The notes: generated by a model not told the origin, from the sequence alone. DNA of 64,000 nt from Avena insularis (GCA_023614405.1 CM042685.1:185476257-185540256); one strand, 5' to 3'. Positions 46,085 to 58,018 are shown, numbered from the stretch's first letter. Numbers and translations are program-made.

Positions 46085-47050
46085 TGACCACGCATAGGAA
46101 AGCATGATCATTGAGTTTCTGAAAGCTAATAGTGATATCTTCACATGGCAGCCTTCTGACATGACCAGAGTACCTAGGGAACTTGCCGAAAACTCTCTTA
46201 ATGTGTATGTTGACGCTAAACCCATCAAACAGTCCCTACGATGGTTTGCTGATGAAAAGCCTAAGCAATAGCCAAGGAATTAGCCCGACTAGAATAAGTC
46301 GAATTCATAACAGAGGTCATCCATACATATTGGGTGGAAAATCCTGTACTCGTCCCTAAAAAGTACACTATTGAATTAAGGATGTGTGTTGATTATACCG
46401 CTTTGAACAAAGCCGGTCCAAAAGACCCGTTCCCTTTGCCAAGAGTGGATCAAGTTATTGACTCAACGGCAGGGTCGGAATTACTCTGTTTTCTCAACGC
46501 ATACTCCAGATATCACCAAATTCCAATGAAAAAATCGTATCAAATCAAGGCGTCTTTCATCACTCCTTTTGGAACCTTCTGCTACAAAACTATGCATTTT
46601 GGCTTAAAGAACGCAGGAGCAACATATCAACGTACTATGCAGCGTTGTTTCAATGATCAAATCAGACGCAACATCCATGTATAAGTAGATGACATAAAAG
46701 TTATGTCCCAAAAGAAGGGACCTTTAATTTCCTACTTGGAGGAAACATTTGATAGCCTATGAAAATTCAATATGATGCTAAATCCGAAGAAGTGTTTCTT
46801 TGGAATTCCAGCCGGAAAATTGTTAGGTTTCATCGTGTCTGAAAGAGGCATAGAGGTGAACTAGGACAAAATTAAGTCTATACTCAACATTACCAGGCCG
46901 ACTCGCCTAAAGGATGTGCAGCGTCTCACAGGGTGCATAGCAGCAGTGAGTCGGTTCGTCAGCCGGCTTGGAGAAAGAGTCGCGCCTTTATACAAACTCT
47001 TGAAGAAAATCGACAAATTTTTCTAGACCTAGGAAGTCGATGCCGCCCTA
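46085..47050 (+). pseudogene. Reverse transcriptase of the Tat-lineage element (broken)
   Basis: The thumb-proximal start (DIFTWQPSDM, PRELAENSLNV) lies in one frame and the core in another from 46334: ENPVLVPKK, MCVDYTALNKA, DPFPLPRVDQVIDSTAG, SRYHQIPMKKS, FITPFGTFCY, FGLKNAGATYQR. TAA at 46682-46684 falls on the Tyr of the catalytic YVDD box; VDDIKV follows. More stops (before KFNMMLNP, before DKIKSI, two near 47025-47035) follow in the same frame, most explicable as CGA to TGA or CAG to TAG. The copy cannot make RT. Confidence 0.82.
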
Positions 47051-47971
47051 CAAAGTTTGAAAGTCCTACTTTCAAATCCACCAGTTCTCACAGCGCCAGA
47101 GCCTCAGGAGCCTATGTTACTTTACATTGTAGCGACTAACAAAGACATAAGTGTGGTAATAGTAGTGGACCGTGAGGAGGAAGGCCATGAGCATAAGGTG
47201 CAATGTCCAACTTACTACCCGAGTGAGGTTCTGACAAAGTCGAAACAACGGTATCCACACCATCAAAAGTTATCCTATGGAGTGTTCTTCGCATCCAGAA
47301 AGCTACAACACTACTTTCAAGAGCACAAGATCACAGTGGTCAGTACTTCTCCCCTGCGATTTATAATCAACAATCGTGATGCCACACGACGTGTCGCAAA
47401 GTGGGGAATAGATCTTGTAGCTTTCGACATTGATTATAAGCCGCGTACATCAATCAAGTCCCAAATACTTGCCGATTTCGTTGTTGATTGGACAGAGACG
47501 GCAGAAAATACAAGTCCCCCAGACTCGGAATTTTGGATCCTTCACTTTGACGGATCAAAAGCACGAGGAGGCTCGGGGGCTGGCGTGGTGCTCTAGTCAC
47601 CCCAAGGAGACAAGTTGTTCTATGTGTTACAAATACACTTCATGGCAACCAATAATATTGCCGAGTATGAATCATTGTTACATGGAATACACATGGCCAA
47701 AAACATTGGCGTAACAAGACTCATGTGTTACAGAGACTCAGATTTAGTTTCTCAGCAAGTATCCAATATCTGCAATGCAAACAAACACACGGCAGCCTAC
47801 AAAGTTGTCATGGATGAATTATCTAAATTTTTTAAGGGTTTTGAGGTTCAATACATCCCTCGAGCAGAAAATAAGGAAATATGCTTTATCAAGGATAGGC
47901 TCTATGCGAAAACAACTCCCGGTTGGCGCTTTTTTAGAGCATTTAAAGGTCCCCTCCATCACTGGAGCTGA
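47051..47971 (+). pseudogene. RNase H and second (archaeal-type) RNase H of the Tat-lineage element
   Basis: First domain 47057-47470: LYIVATNKDISVVIV, PTYYPSEVLTKSKQRYP, KLSYGVFFASRKLQHYF. The gypsy catalytic Asp position is altered by decay. Second domain from ~47530: WILHFDGSKARGGSGAG, TNNIAEYESLLHGIHMA, MCYRDSDLVSQQV, the D-E-D pattern of archaeal-like RNase H, a hallmark of the Tat lineage. TAG after GVVL at 47594-47596 is the only stop in the second domain before it drifts out of frame near 47900. Confidence 0.82.
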
Positions 47972-48139
47972 TGAGGACTATCCGACGAAATATGACTCAC
48001 CTTCAATACCAGTTATGGCTGTAATTCCTAGCTGGACAAAACCCTATCTGGATTTCCTGATAGACAGAAAATTACCCGAAGACGAAGTCCTGAGATGGCA
48101 GATCGTCCGACGAGCAAAAGCCTATAATAAATGGTGAGC

Positions 48140-49330
48140 TCTATAAGCGGAGTGTTTCTGGGGTTTTTTAGCGATGTATCTCTCCGGAAGAAGGAGTGGA
48201 AACCTTGCGAGAAATACACGAAGGTGAGTGTGGTCACCACGCTACAGCCAAATATTTAGTTGCAAAAGCTTTTAGACACGGATTCTTTTGGCTTATAGCT
48301 AAGACGGATGCCGATAAACTGGTCAAATCGTGCAAAGGCTGCCAAAAGTACGCCCGTCAGGCACATGTTCTGGCTGATCAGCTGCAAACAATCCCTATTA
48401 CATGGCCATTTGTGGTCCAGGGGCTTGATATGGTAGGTCCATTTCACACGACAAAATGTGGATTTACTCACCTACAAGTAATGGTTGATAAATTTACAAA
48501 GTGGATTGAGGCTAAACCCATAACAACTTGCGATGCAGTCACAGCTAGAAAGTTCATCGAGGACGTAATCATCCGATTCGGATATCTGCACAGTATAATT
48601 ACTGACAACGGGAGCAACTTTTCCATGGGGGAACTTGCCGAATTCTGCGAGGAGCAAGGGATCCGACTCGATATTGCATCAGTAACGCATCCATAGGCAA
48701 ATGGACAAGTCGAAAGAACTAACGGTCTTATTTTACAAGGACTCCGACCTCGTCTCGAGGCACCGCTTCGTCGTGCCACAGGGGCTTGGGCGGAGGAATT
48801 ACCGTCTATAATATGGAGCTTACATATAACTCCTAACAGATCAACCAGATACACTCCTTTCTTCTTGGTCTATGGTGCATAAGAAGTTCTTCCAATTGAT
48901 TTAATTCATCAATCTCCTTGAGTCAAAGCGTATATAGAACAAGATGCAGAAGTTTCTCGACAGGATGATCTCAATATAATTAAAGAAGTTCGCGTCGTTG
49001 CTGAGCAGAGATCTACAGCCTATCAGCACAAGTTGCGCAAGTATCATAGTCAGAGAGTGCAGAACCGTTCTTTCAGGAAGGGCGATTTGGTTCTCTGACT
49101 TGTGCAAAAAATAAAAAATAAACATTCCCCAATTTTGGAAGGACCTTTTATGATCATCAGAGTTCTACATAATGGGTCATATTATTTAACCGATATGAGA
49201 CCAATCAAGGAAAGACCGGACAACTCAGAAGAGAAAGAGAGCTGACGGTAGTACATACCCGAATGAGATAGACCGTCCATGGAATATTGCATAGCTACGT
49301 CCCTTCTATTCTTAGTTATATTTCATTGTA
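48140..49330 (+). pseudogene. Integrase of the Tat-lineage element (broken)
   Basis: The zinc-binding motif H-H-C-C (HEGECGHHATAKYL ... CKGCQKYA), then the DDE core: GLDMVGPF (Asp), IITDNGSNFS (Asp); TAG at 48694-48696 replaces the Gln in the HPQ.NGQVERTN region just before the catalytic Glu. Beyond it the frame continues, with more stops, through NRSTRYTPFFLVYGA, the C-terminal GPF/I-type motif (SPILEGPFMIIRVL) and ends near 49240. Degenerate but complete in layout. Confidence 0.82.
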
Positions 49331-49888
49331 ATCATATATGTACATGTTCAAAGTGAAATAAAGTATTGGTTTCCTCATATGTTTTTTTTGAGAAGTTTTT
49401 TACCATCTTATTTCCAAATGAGCATGTCATTTTCAAAAATCCCAGAATGCTTGAAAGTACTTTATGCTCATGTTCGTTCTGGTTATGATTTTTGAATATT
49501 AAAAAAATCAATTTATTGTTTGTACTTTGGTTTTTTATCTGATTGCTGAGACGCGGGTATCTTCCAAGTAATGAATTGTTGGTACTAGAAGACGGCTTTG
49601 TTTCCAAGTTTAAACTGGTTTAGAAATTGAGATCCTTTGCTCGGCAAAGTTTCCGTGCTAAAGGTTGGTCTGCTCATGAAAGGGACGAGGCAGAAAGCTA
49701 GATAAAACAACAAGTGTAAACACAAAAAGAGTGCTGAAGAAAATTTCAGGCACACGCATAAAAATATATATATAAGTGCTAAGAAAATAAAGGCATTAGT
49801 TCTTACAGACCAGCACATACTTAAACAAAATATTGTTTCCAGCATCACATGCCAAATGATAAAGTTCAGAATAATGAATTATAAATGT
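49331..49888. other. Non-coding spacer between pol and the antisense gene
   Basis: AT-rich with homopolymer runs. No coding frame is supported on either strand. It lies at the tail-to-tail junction of pol (plus) and the antisense gene (minus), so it holds both transcript 3' ends if both were made. Confidence 0.5.
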
Positions 49889-52800
49889 TTATGCTGTAGA
49901 ATCAGGCGGTGGTGATGAAGAATGTGGAGCGCTAGAGTCGACATCATCGTCACCTGGACCTGGGACTCGGAAGCTCCTTCAACGAGGTTGTCTTCCGGGT
50001 CTTGAGGCGAGGGAGGCACGGCGACAGATTTAAAGAACAACGTCGTATAACTGGTCATCTCCACCACACGGCAAGCATAACCTGCACAGGATTCTTGGAT
50101 AGCCTTGATGTTCTGTGGGTTAACCTCATCGTCCTCGTCGGCAATGCCCTTGGTGACGTGCCAGATCTCCATATCTCTATGGTGGCTCATCACCATGCTA
50201 AGGGTGTTCTACACCATGGTCCGAGCGTAAGAGATCTTACAGTCTTCGATGTGCTTCGGAATCTCCTTGGCTCTGTCCCTCACCTCGAGCACTGGCATTT
50301 TGTGCAAGTCAGAAAGTCTGACCGACTCGCCAGCCTCTTCAAGAGCCTAGCAGAAGTCGAAAAGAATATCTCCACCGAGCTTTATGCGCTCGAGGCGAGG
50401 TTCATAGGAAGAAGAGTCGGAAAGGTGAAGAGGATCTGGGAAAGAACCAAAAATCAAAATTTACTAAAAGAAAGTCGAAAAATCAATCAAAGAGAGAAAG
50501 TCAGAAATCTTACCTAACACGGAGTGGTTCCACTAAGCATGCTCATCTCAGAGACTCTTCGGTTCCTTCTCTATAACCTGGGCGAGATCCCTCTGGCTCT
50601 CGAAGTCTTTCTTGAGATCATCAATTTGTTTATCTCGGAGGGCTAGCAACCTCTCGAGCCTCTCGGTCTCCATATTGCTTGACTCCAGGACGGCATTTAC
50701 GAATTTCTTCGTTTCAGCCTTTAGCTTCTCGAGCTCGTCCCGGAGTTCAGCATTCTCCATATCCAAGACATTGAAATTCTTGGCTTGCTCCACCATCTTG
50801 CTAGATTCACCAAGTAATTATGCAAAGGGAAAAATATCAGTCGAACAGATCATTTTGACTATGGCAATTACTAAATAAAAAAGAGGGAGTCAGAAAAGTT
50901 TACCTTCTGCTTTATCTTTCTCAATCTTCAACTTTGAATTCTCAAGGCGCAGAGCCTTAATCTCCTTGCGCTTATTATATATAGTCTTGAGCAATCACTG
51001 ATTGGAAGATGCAATTTTCTGTAAGTTTAAAGACGAAATACCATTAGACGGCTACTAAGACACGGGCTGCAGATTTAACCAAGTAAAAATATAGCAGGAG
51101 CCTTGGGGGCTACACTATATTGTTCTTTTGCATCCTATAAGCATCAACTCGGATTCAGTGCTATGATGTTTATCCTACTTTATGCTTGGGGGATAGAGAA
51201 TATGACAATAAACACTACAAATAAGATTCGGAAAACTTACAATATGTTCTAGATGCAGCTTCTCGAATATGAGTTTAGTGTTGTGAAACACTTTCTCGGC
51301 AAATGAGAGGGAGGGAACGTTAGTCGCTGGGAGTTCACCAGACTCAATCTTCGCATCTCGGACCAAAATTTGGTCTAGGAGGCTAACCATCTTCACGTCC
51401 TCCGTCTCCTGGCTTGCTGCCTTTGGAGTGAGGATTTGTTTCTCGAGACTAGACTAGGCTAGCTTGAGAATCTCCTCCTTTTTCTTCTGCTTCAAGCCGA
51501 AGGTAGAAAAGCCGGCCACTTTATCAATCTGTCTTGTTCACATTACCATGGGATCATTACCCTTGTCGGGTTCACCCTTGTTAGTTGCCTGGCTACCAAC
51601 GGTAACATGGACTTTCGAGGTGGTGCTGGTGTCCGGGACGGCAGAGCCGGCATTAGGAGAGGCAGAAAGCTCTGGTGCTGATGTTGGGGCACTACTTGGA
51701 GTTGGCGGTGGCATAACTGGGGAGATGACAAGATTCTACTGGCGCAGTTGCTTGCCCAGCTAGCTATCTAGCTTCAAATTGCTCTTCAAAACTGTTTTTG
51801 CTCTGAAACACGTAAATCTAAATATCAGGTGTGCTTCGGAAAGAAAGAAAGTTAGAAAATACTGCAATATCGACAAGGTGCTTACCTTTTAACCAATGGC
51901 AACACTTGGCTGCCAGCAGTGACAACAACCTCCTTGGCCTTGCGCTTCTTGGAAGCAGAGGTAGGAACTTCTTTCACCTCATCCTCTGTCGCCTCCGGAT
52001 CATCTAAAAGATAGCCCTCTAGTGGAGCTAACTCAGAATCGGGGAGTTTCTCGAGCTGATAAAGTCGAAAAGCGTCGATGAAAGAGAGTTAGAGGAAAAG
52101 ACAGAAAAGAATGATAAAACGCAAATGCAGAGTCGAAATATTTACAGGAGCCAGAGGAAGAACAGACGTAAACATCTTCAGGGAGACATCCGGAACTTTT
52201 CTTTCCACTCTCTCCTTGATCAAAAACTGCATGCGGGTCTTGTAATCCTTCGCCGGAATATGATGTGGGCTGACCCAGAGGCTGTCCTTCTTATCGCCAG
52301 TGAATGTGTGCATGAGGCGATCTCCATGATATTGCAGAGGCTGGATCCGGAGATCTAGCCAGCAGTGGATTAAGTTGGATCCGCGGAGGCCTTTGTGCTT
52401 CATCAAAAACTCAATCCTCCTTTTGGCGATGATCAAGATATCCGAAAGTTCCGGCGCCTCTGCGTCCCATAATTCCTGGTGGGGAGCGGCACCATCGACA
52501 AAGGCCGGAAGACCTTCTGCCTTTTCAAGAGCCGAAATATCCGTGTTGTAGAAGAAGGTTCCCGCCCAACGTTTAACTGACGCCCTAGCATTAATCCTAG
52601 GATAGACTCGGTTTCTCCTGAGGATTAAGCTAAGAGTACCGATGGTGTAAGTAAGACCGACACTAATGGAGTTCTTCCAGGTACCATAGTAGTACCAGAA
52701 AAGGGTGAGACTTGGCCTAATGCCAAGAAACCCCTCGCTCAAAGCTGCACGAGCGCTAAGCTCTAGCAGGTAGTTGGGAGGAAGATTGTGAAGCTACAAA

Positions 52801-53078
52801 TCGTAATATTTGAGGACCTTGATGAAGAAGTCCGATGGTGGCAGACTGAGGCCGCAGTCGACATGCGTGCCGAATAGCACTCGCTCGCTGTTGCGTGGTG
52901 TAGGAGTGGCGTATCCAGCGGCGCTCCGCCATGCGCCAGCGACGAGGTAGCCCTCTTCCTCCATGACCTGGAGCTCGGTGTTGTCCATGATGCTCGGGAC
53001 CCAGAGGCCCTGCATCTTCTTTTTGTTCGTCGCGGCCGTACCAGCCGCTGCTGCTCCGGAGCTAGATGTTGTAGCCAT
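49889..53078 (-). pseudogene. Six-exon antisense gene of the Tat-lineage element (Transposase_28-type N-terminus)
   Basis: ATG at 53078. Exons by splice consensus and phase: 53078-52146, 52055-51886, 51802-51241, 51018-50904, 50819-50514, 50435-49889; about 877 codons. Donors are GTAAAT, GTAAGC, GTAAGT, GTAAAC, GTAAGA; acceptors end in AG except intron 4, where it reads AT. Introns are 78-222 bp. Exon 1 has LPPSDFFIKVLKYYDL and EGFLGIRPSLTLFWYYYGTW, the 'putative gypsy type transposon' domain (Pfam PF04195, by recognition). Exons 2-3 are low-complexity with a KKRKAK nuclear-signal-like cluster; exons 3-5 include a coiled coil (ENAELRDELEKLKAE); the last exon is acidic with a Ser/Pro-rich end. 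Ten in-frame stops, all TAG or TGA, and one frameshift near the end. Function unknown. Confidence 0.72.
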
Positions 53079-53635
53079 TGCGCTTGGGGAAGGTGAAAGA
53101 ATGGAGATTGGGGTTTTCTCACGGCGCGTCGATGAGAATGGGTATGGAGATCTCGAGGAGTATGAGGAGGCAATAAGTGAAACGGGGAGAGATGAATCTG
53201 GGGGAGAAGGGTTTCCTCTCTCTCTCTTATTTACCTATGCACCAAGATTCGCGTTCAAACCGCGCGATTTGCACCACGCGTATAGCAGAGAGGGAGGTGG
53301 CTTCCTCGCGACTCCTTTGTCCCCCTAATTCTCGCGTGACCATTAAAATGGTGCTTTGTTCCGTAGGGAGCGGACCCACCAACGGTCGTGTTGACGGGAC
53401 TCTTGTCAGTGACAAGACCTGATGTGAAAAGTTGTCAGACAGCACGCCACTGTTTAAAATCTGGCTCATGTTTCAGACTGAGCAAGGAAAAGACTAAGGT
53501 CAGAACAAAACATATCCGACTCAGATGACTCAGATGACTCAGAATCCTACACCATTGAAACAAGTTTTCAGGAACCCTTCAAGATTCTCAAGACAAACAA
53601 ACCATCAAGCTAGATGATTTATCCGACTTTGGATC
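53079..53635 (-). promoter_or_regulatory. Probable upstream region of the antisense gene
   Basis: Between the antisense ATG and the 3' LTR polypurine tract. On the minus strand GGTAAATAAGAG (~53225-53236) is a weak TATA candidate followed by a GA-rich and then CT-rich leader. No reading frame is supported. Confidence 0.3.
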
Positions 53636-53656
53636 TTGGAGAATTCCGGGGGATAC
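53636..53656 (+). other. Polypurine tract of the Tat-lineage element
   Basis: GGAGAATTCCGGGGGATAC directly precedes the LTR start TATTGGGGATATAC. In place and purine-rich apart from a TTCC break. Confidence 0.65.
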
Positions 53657-53785
53657 TATTGGGGATATACTTTCCGGGTATACCCACAGGACTCACTAAC
53701 CAGGGTGGCTCACCAACGAGTTAGAGATTTGCTTCACGGGCAGCCTAGTCAAAGAAAGAGGAGCCACTTCTAGTTACGACAAGGC
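53657..53785 (+). repeat. 3' LTR of the Tat-lineage element, first 129 bp
   Basis: Aligns with 42187-42320 (GGGTATACCCACAGGACTCAC, GTTAGAGATTTGCTTC, GAGCCACTTCTAGTTACGA). It ends at 53785 where the Copia LTR begins; the last five bases AAGGC would be the Copia target duplicate. The remainder lies past the window. Confidence 0.88.
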
Positions 53786-54691
53786 TGTAGGGGTTCGTAG
53801 CATGGAAAACAAAAAAATTCTACCACATGCACAGAAACAAGCCAAGATCTATCTACTAGATTGTAGGATCGAGGCGATTAGAGTACTCGCCCTCGAAGAT
53901 TCCAAAGCGGTTAACGAGAGCAGATTCTCGTGGGTGATGTAGTCGTACACTTGCTGATCTCAAGATCGCGTAGACGATCCTTCTGGCTCTGTTCGGCGCT
54001 TCCAGATCGGTCACACGTTCGGTACTCGATGAAGACCTTCCTCTCCCTTGTTCCAGCAGGCAGCGGAGGTTGTAGTTCTCCCCTCGCGATTCCGGTAGCA
54101 CGACGGCGTGTTGTCGGAAGTAGAGGGAAAATCCTACCGGGCTTCGCCTAAGCCGGAGCAGGTTATGGTGGATCTAGGGTTTCCGACAATCTAGGGTTTA
54201 GAGTACGGAGAGGAGGAGGCGTGGCCGGCGGCGACTAGGACGGCGATCTGGCAGCGGCACGGCGGCGGCGGCTAGCGATGCTTCGGGGGGAGGGGCAGTA
54301 GCGACGGTGCGGCTAGGTGGGAGGGCAGCTTTGGAGTGGGGAGTTTAAATCCTTCCCCAACTCCCTCTCCTAGTTGGCTTGTGGTGGAGGGAAAGAAGGA
54401 TTCTTTCCTTCCTCCACTAGGATACATTGTCCCAGTTAGACTTTTCAAACTTGCCTTTTGACTTTCAATTTGGAGTTTGATTTCTTTCTTGATAATGCCC
54501 AACCAAGTGACCTAGGACATGATTCAATCATTCCGCTCATCCATGACACATTCATGTACCCTTCCCTTTTCGGTCCGGTGAACCTTCTAGACCCTTCTAG
54601 AACCTCTCCGATGAAAACATCAGAATCATTCCCGAACTCCAGAATTGGACTTTCCTTATATGAATCCTATTCTCTGGACCATTCCGGATCT
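53786..54691 (-). repeat. Copia 3' LTR, first part in window order
   Basis: Begins TGTAGGGGTTCGTAGCATGG, repeated at 63956-64000. It runs to 54691, where the X element interrupts, and carries on at 58019 (after the five-base duplicate GATCT, 54687-54691 and 58019-58023). GC-rich in the 54180-54290 part. Confidence 0.88.
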
Positions 54692-57600
54692 TGTAACATC
54701 CCTAAAATCATGTTTCAAACACATGCATATCATCCATGCATCCATGATCATATGAATTTCATTTCAAACAAATCATTTCAAAACAGAAGCATTTATGCTT
54801 ATCATTTCATGTAAGTTGCTCTAGCCTTAGTGCTACATTTCAATGAGAAGAGTACTTGTTTGGTTCAGTAAGGTTTGAATTCAAACTTAGGCACCATCAA
54901 AAGTTTGAACAAAGTTCCAAAACAAAATAAGCAAATAAACCCAATATTATGCCTATTGTATATATCACATAAAGGCTTGGTTTTATTTTTATTTTCATTT
55001 GATCAAAGTGTTTTGATTAAACAGTAGCGTTTGACACACATTTGAGTGCAAGGTTTGCAGCATAAAAACCTAGAGAAGATTTGAATTCAAACTCATTTGA
55101 TTTGGAATTGAAAATCATTTGAGAAAATCAAAACAGAAAAAGAAAAGGAGAAAAGAAATGGAAAAAGGGCAGCGCCACCTATCTGGCCCAACTAACGAAT
55201 CTAGCCCACTAAGCCCACCTGGGTTCCCCTCTCTCTCACTCACTCGCGGACAAACCCCCTAGGTCACTAACCACGTGACCCAACCTCCTCTCTGTTTAAC
55301 TCGCTGACGAGTGGACCCTGCGACCACGTCGTCTTCGTCGTCAATCACGCGCAGCCGCGACGCTCGCTCCGCCGTTACCTCGCCGCAGTCGGTACGCGCT
55401 TAATTGCCCTTGATACCACGCGCGATCCTCGCCCCCGCTCTGGCCATAAGACCCCCTCTGCACCGCGGCCATTTCCCCCAACAAAGCCAGACAGATACGC
55501 CCCTAGGCTGCCCGCAATTGCCCTCGCGCCGCCGCAGACAGACGCACTCCGGCGACGAATCTCGGTGAGTACAGACCGCCCCTCCGCCTCTAGTTCAAAC
55601 CACTGTGACCAGCATGACCTTGCGCATCCACTAATGCCCTCCGTTTGCTTTCTCGTGACCCAGAGCGACGTCCTCGTTCTCACCCGCGAGCACCTGAGCC
55701 GCCGCTCGACTCCGACGTGCGATTCAGGTAAGATGAGACCGCCCCTTGCCTCCCCTTTGGTACTGTCTTGATCGCCAGGACCTTGCGCATCTCCTGAACC
55801 ATCTGGCTTGTGCTAGGTCGACGCAGAGCCTCTGCAACGTCTTCGACAGCAAGCAACTGACGCCGCCCGCAACTTCGACGAGCTCCAGCGACCATCTCCG
55901 TGTGCCCCTTGCCAAGCCGTCGCCAGGATGAGCATCAGTGCATCGCCACGATCCTGGTAAGCATCTCCGACGACCCTAGACCCCCATGGCCAAGAGGTAC
56001 CGCCACCGCGCCATTTATGGTCGTTTGATCTAGGACCGTTGGATCTGGATCCAGCGCGTGAAATTAGATCACTTAACGAAGCGGTATAGGTAGATCTGGG
56101 CCGTGCAGATTAAGTAGATCTAACGGCTCAGAAGCGTGATCCAACGCGAAACGGTACCGGCCAATCAGATTAAGACGCGTGGCAGCTTTTTAGATTTAAA
56201 AACAGGATTTGAATCTATTAGTTTTTTGAATTTGTTTTAGCTATAACTTTTGATCCCCACGTTAGAATTTGACAAATTTTATATCAATCGAATCAGGAGA
56301 GCAAGCCCTTTCTAAATATGCAATATGTTTAATGTTTTGCTTCTGTTAAAATGGTTTTATTTGCAGAAACTTGTGTAGGGCTAATTTGAGTATATGAATT
56401 ATTTGAGAAATGTTTTAAGGGTTAAATAAATGTTGTTTAGCAAGTTTTTAACTTGTTTATGAACCATTACTGTATACTTTCTTTGTTGAGTTTTAAAAAT
56501 CATCACATATCATATTGCATGCATTCATATATTTTTGTTTGTATATGTTTTGTATGTGATTTGTGGCTATGATTCTTTGTGTAGATTTTGGTGCTAGTGA
56601 TTGTGATTGTGAATAGTGTAGCTACTCTCCAAACTACCAAGGCAAGTGGTGCTTCATGAATATTTTTATCCCTATGTTTTTCTACTAAGCATTAGAAATA
56701 TTTTGCTAGTCTTGCATGCTATATTTTGCTTATATGCCATGTTGGGAAATCCTAGTAGTTGTAGAATTGCTAGGAAATTTCTAAGTTAAGATGCTTATCT
56801 TTGCCATGCTTAGCCTAGCTAGTAGCAACCAAGGGTTGGTGAAATATACATGCTATGATGAAAATATTTCTAAGTCTTTGGACTTGTGTTTTGCCTAATA
56901 AAACAACTAAGTAAATGAAACACCTGGGTGGAATGGAAGGAATGGTTTATGTTGAGTGGTTACACAAGGCCCATTTCTATGGTTTACCTTGTGTATCTCA
57001 CTTATGGAAAGCCACCCAGGAACAAAGAGATTTTAGAGGCCAAGTGTTAAGAAGCTTCTAGTGCAGCCACTTGGCAATATGGGCTCTGCCTGGATCACAT
57101 AGGTTTCTGGAACTTAGCCATTTGGACAGTTGGTGGTAGTGGGATGATAGGTTGGAACGCGTCCATTTGGTCTAAGGGAAGGCTTCTGAAAGTTCCTGTC
57201 TTGGTGAAAATCAAGTCTGGTGGGGAAAGTGCACAACCTCTGCAGATGGAAGAATCTAAGTACTTAGCCATGTCCCTGGAAAAGGACAACTTGAGCATCA
57301 AGACATGGAAGCTATCAAGAATCTCCTCATCCCAATTTCTAAGTAAAAACTTGTGGGTGAACAAGGGTGAAGGACCTCAATGTCTATTGGTGGTTCCTTG
57401 GGAAAAGTTTTGACAAAGAAAAACTTAGTGATTTCAACTAATAGGCAAAACCTATTTTGAGCAAAGCAAGCCAAGCTACACTTAGCAAAAATGCATATAG
57501 TATCTAGTCCACCTAAATTATACTAAGGTATCACTTGCCAATACTATTCCAATGTATTGACCCACTGTGGCTGTAACTTGTGATGTTGCAGGTTACTCTG

Positions 57601-57863
57601 ATGAGGATTAGGAGTCATGATTCTACACTCAACATGTTTGCATGTGGCACATGAAGATGAAGACTTTTATTTATTTACTTATTCAAACTCTTGTATTAGG
57701 CCTGTGGCCTTGGAGTTGTAAAGACTATGTTTGTCTCTGGAATGACTGTAATAATGACCTTTGTTTCTGTGTACTTCATCTTAAACTATGGATGCTAGCA
57801 TTGATCCAGGGATAGCATTGCAATCACAGGGATCCTTTTCCTTTATAAAGGAGGGATCTTACA
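54692..57863 (+). repeat. Family X LTR (copy 3)
   Basis: Shares with 10639-13570 and the reversed 26011-29877 the order AT-rich start, GC-rich middle, AT-rich part, and the conserved block at 56900-57420 with CCTGGGTGG (56923-56931) and CCACCCAGG (57012-57020). No coding sequence. Confidence 0.85.
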
Positions 57864-57865
57864 GA

Positions 57866-57877
57866 TGGTATCAGAGC
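57866..57877 (+). other. Primer-binding site of family X copy 3
   Basis: TGGTATCAGAGC begins two bases after the LTR, identical to the site at 13573. Confidence 0.88.
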
Positions 57878-58018
57878 ACTATGTTGCCTGTAGGATTATG
57901 ACCCTAGGATTGGAAACCACTAAGGAGAAATTTTCAACAACTTCTACACTTGTCTATTCTTCTCGTAAACTCTTCTAATCTTCTTTCTCATCTCTATTTG
58001 TAGATGAACTCCATCAAG

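Larger units (their letters stand above)
42187..53785 (+). mobile_element. Tat-lineage Ty3/gypsy retrotransposon with antisense gene
   Basis: 5' LTR (42187-42710) starts TGTTGGGGATATACTTTC; the 3' LTR start (TATTGGGGATATACTTTC) is at 53657 and is cut at 53785 by a Copia insertion. The interior has gag, protease, RT, RNase H, a second archaeal-type RNase H and integrase on the plus strand, then ~4.3 kb between pol and the 3' LTR with a gene on the minus strand. The dual RNase H and long 3' region with antisense ORF mark the Tat (Ogre/Grande/RIRE2-like) group. Stops and frameshifts through gag-pol make it defective. Confidence 0.9.
54692..58018 (+). mobile_element. Family X copy 3: one LTR plus a 155-bp leader stub
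   Basis: A complete LTR (54692 TGTAACATCCCTAAAATC to 57863 ...GGGATCTTACA), the primer site at 57866-57877 and leader sequence homologous to 13573-13740, ending at 58018. The ORF, polypurine tract and 3' LTR are gone, yet flanking GATCT repeats (54687-54691, 58019-58023) make it look like a complete insertion. The LTR is about 700 bp shorter than the solo LTR, so it is a diverged subfamily. Confidence 0.82.

Noticed and set aside
57095..57364. Antisense ORF in the family X LTR, similar to readings at 12850-13050 and 26555-26730
   Set aside because: Stretches look conserved in frame, but a one-base indel between copies and a stop at different points suggest general DNA conservation rather than a protein.
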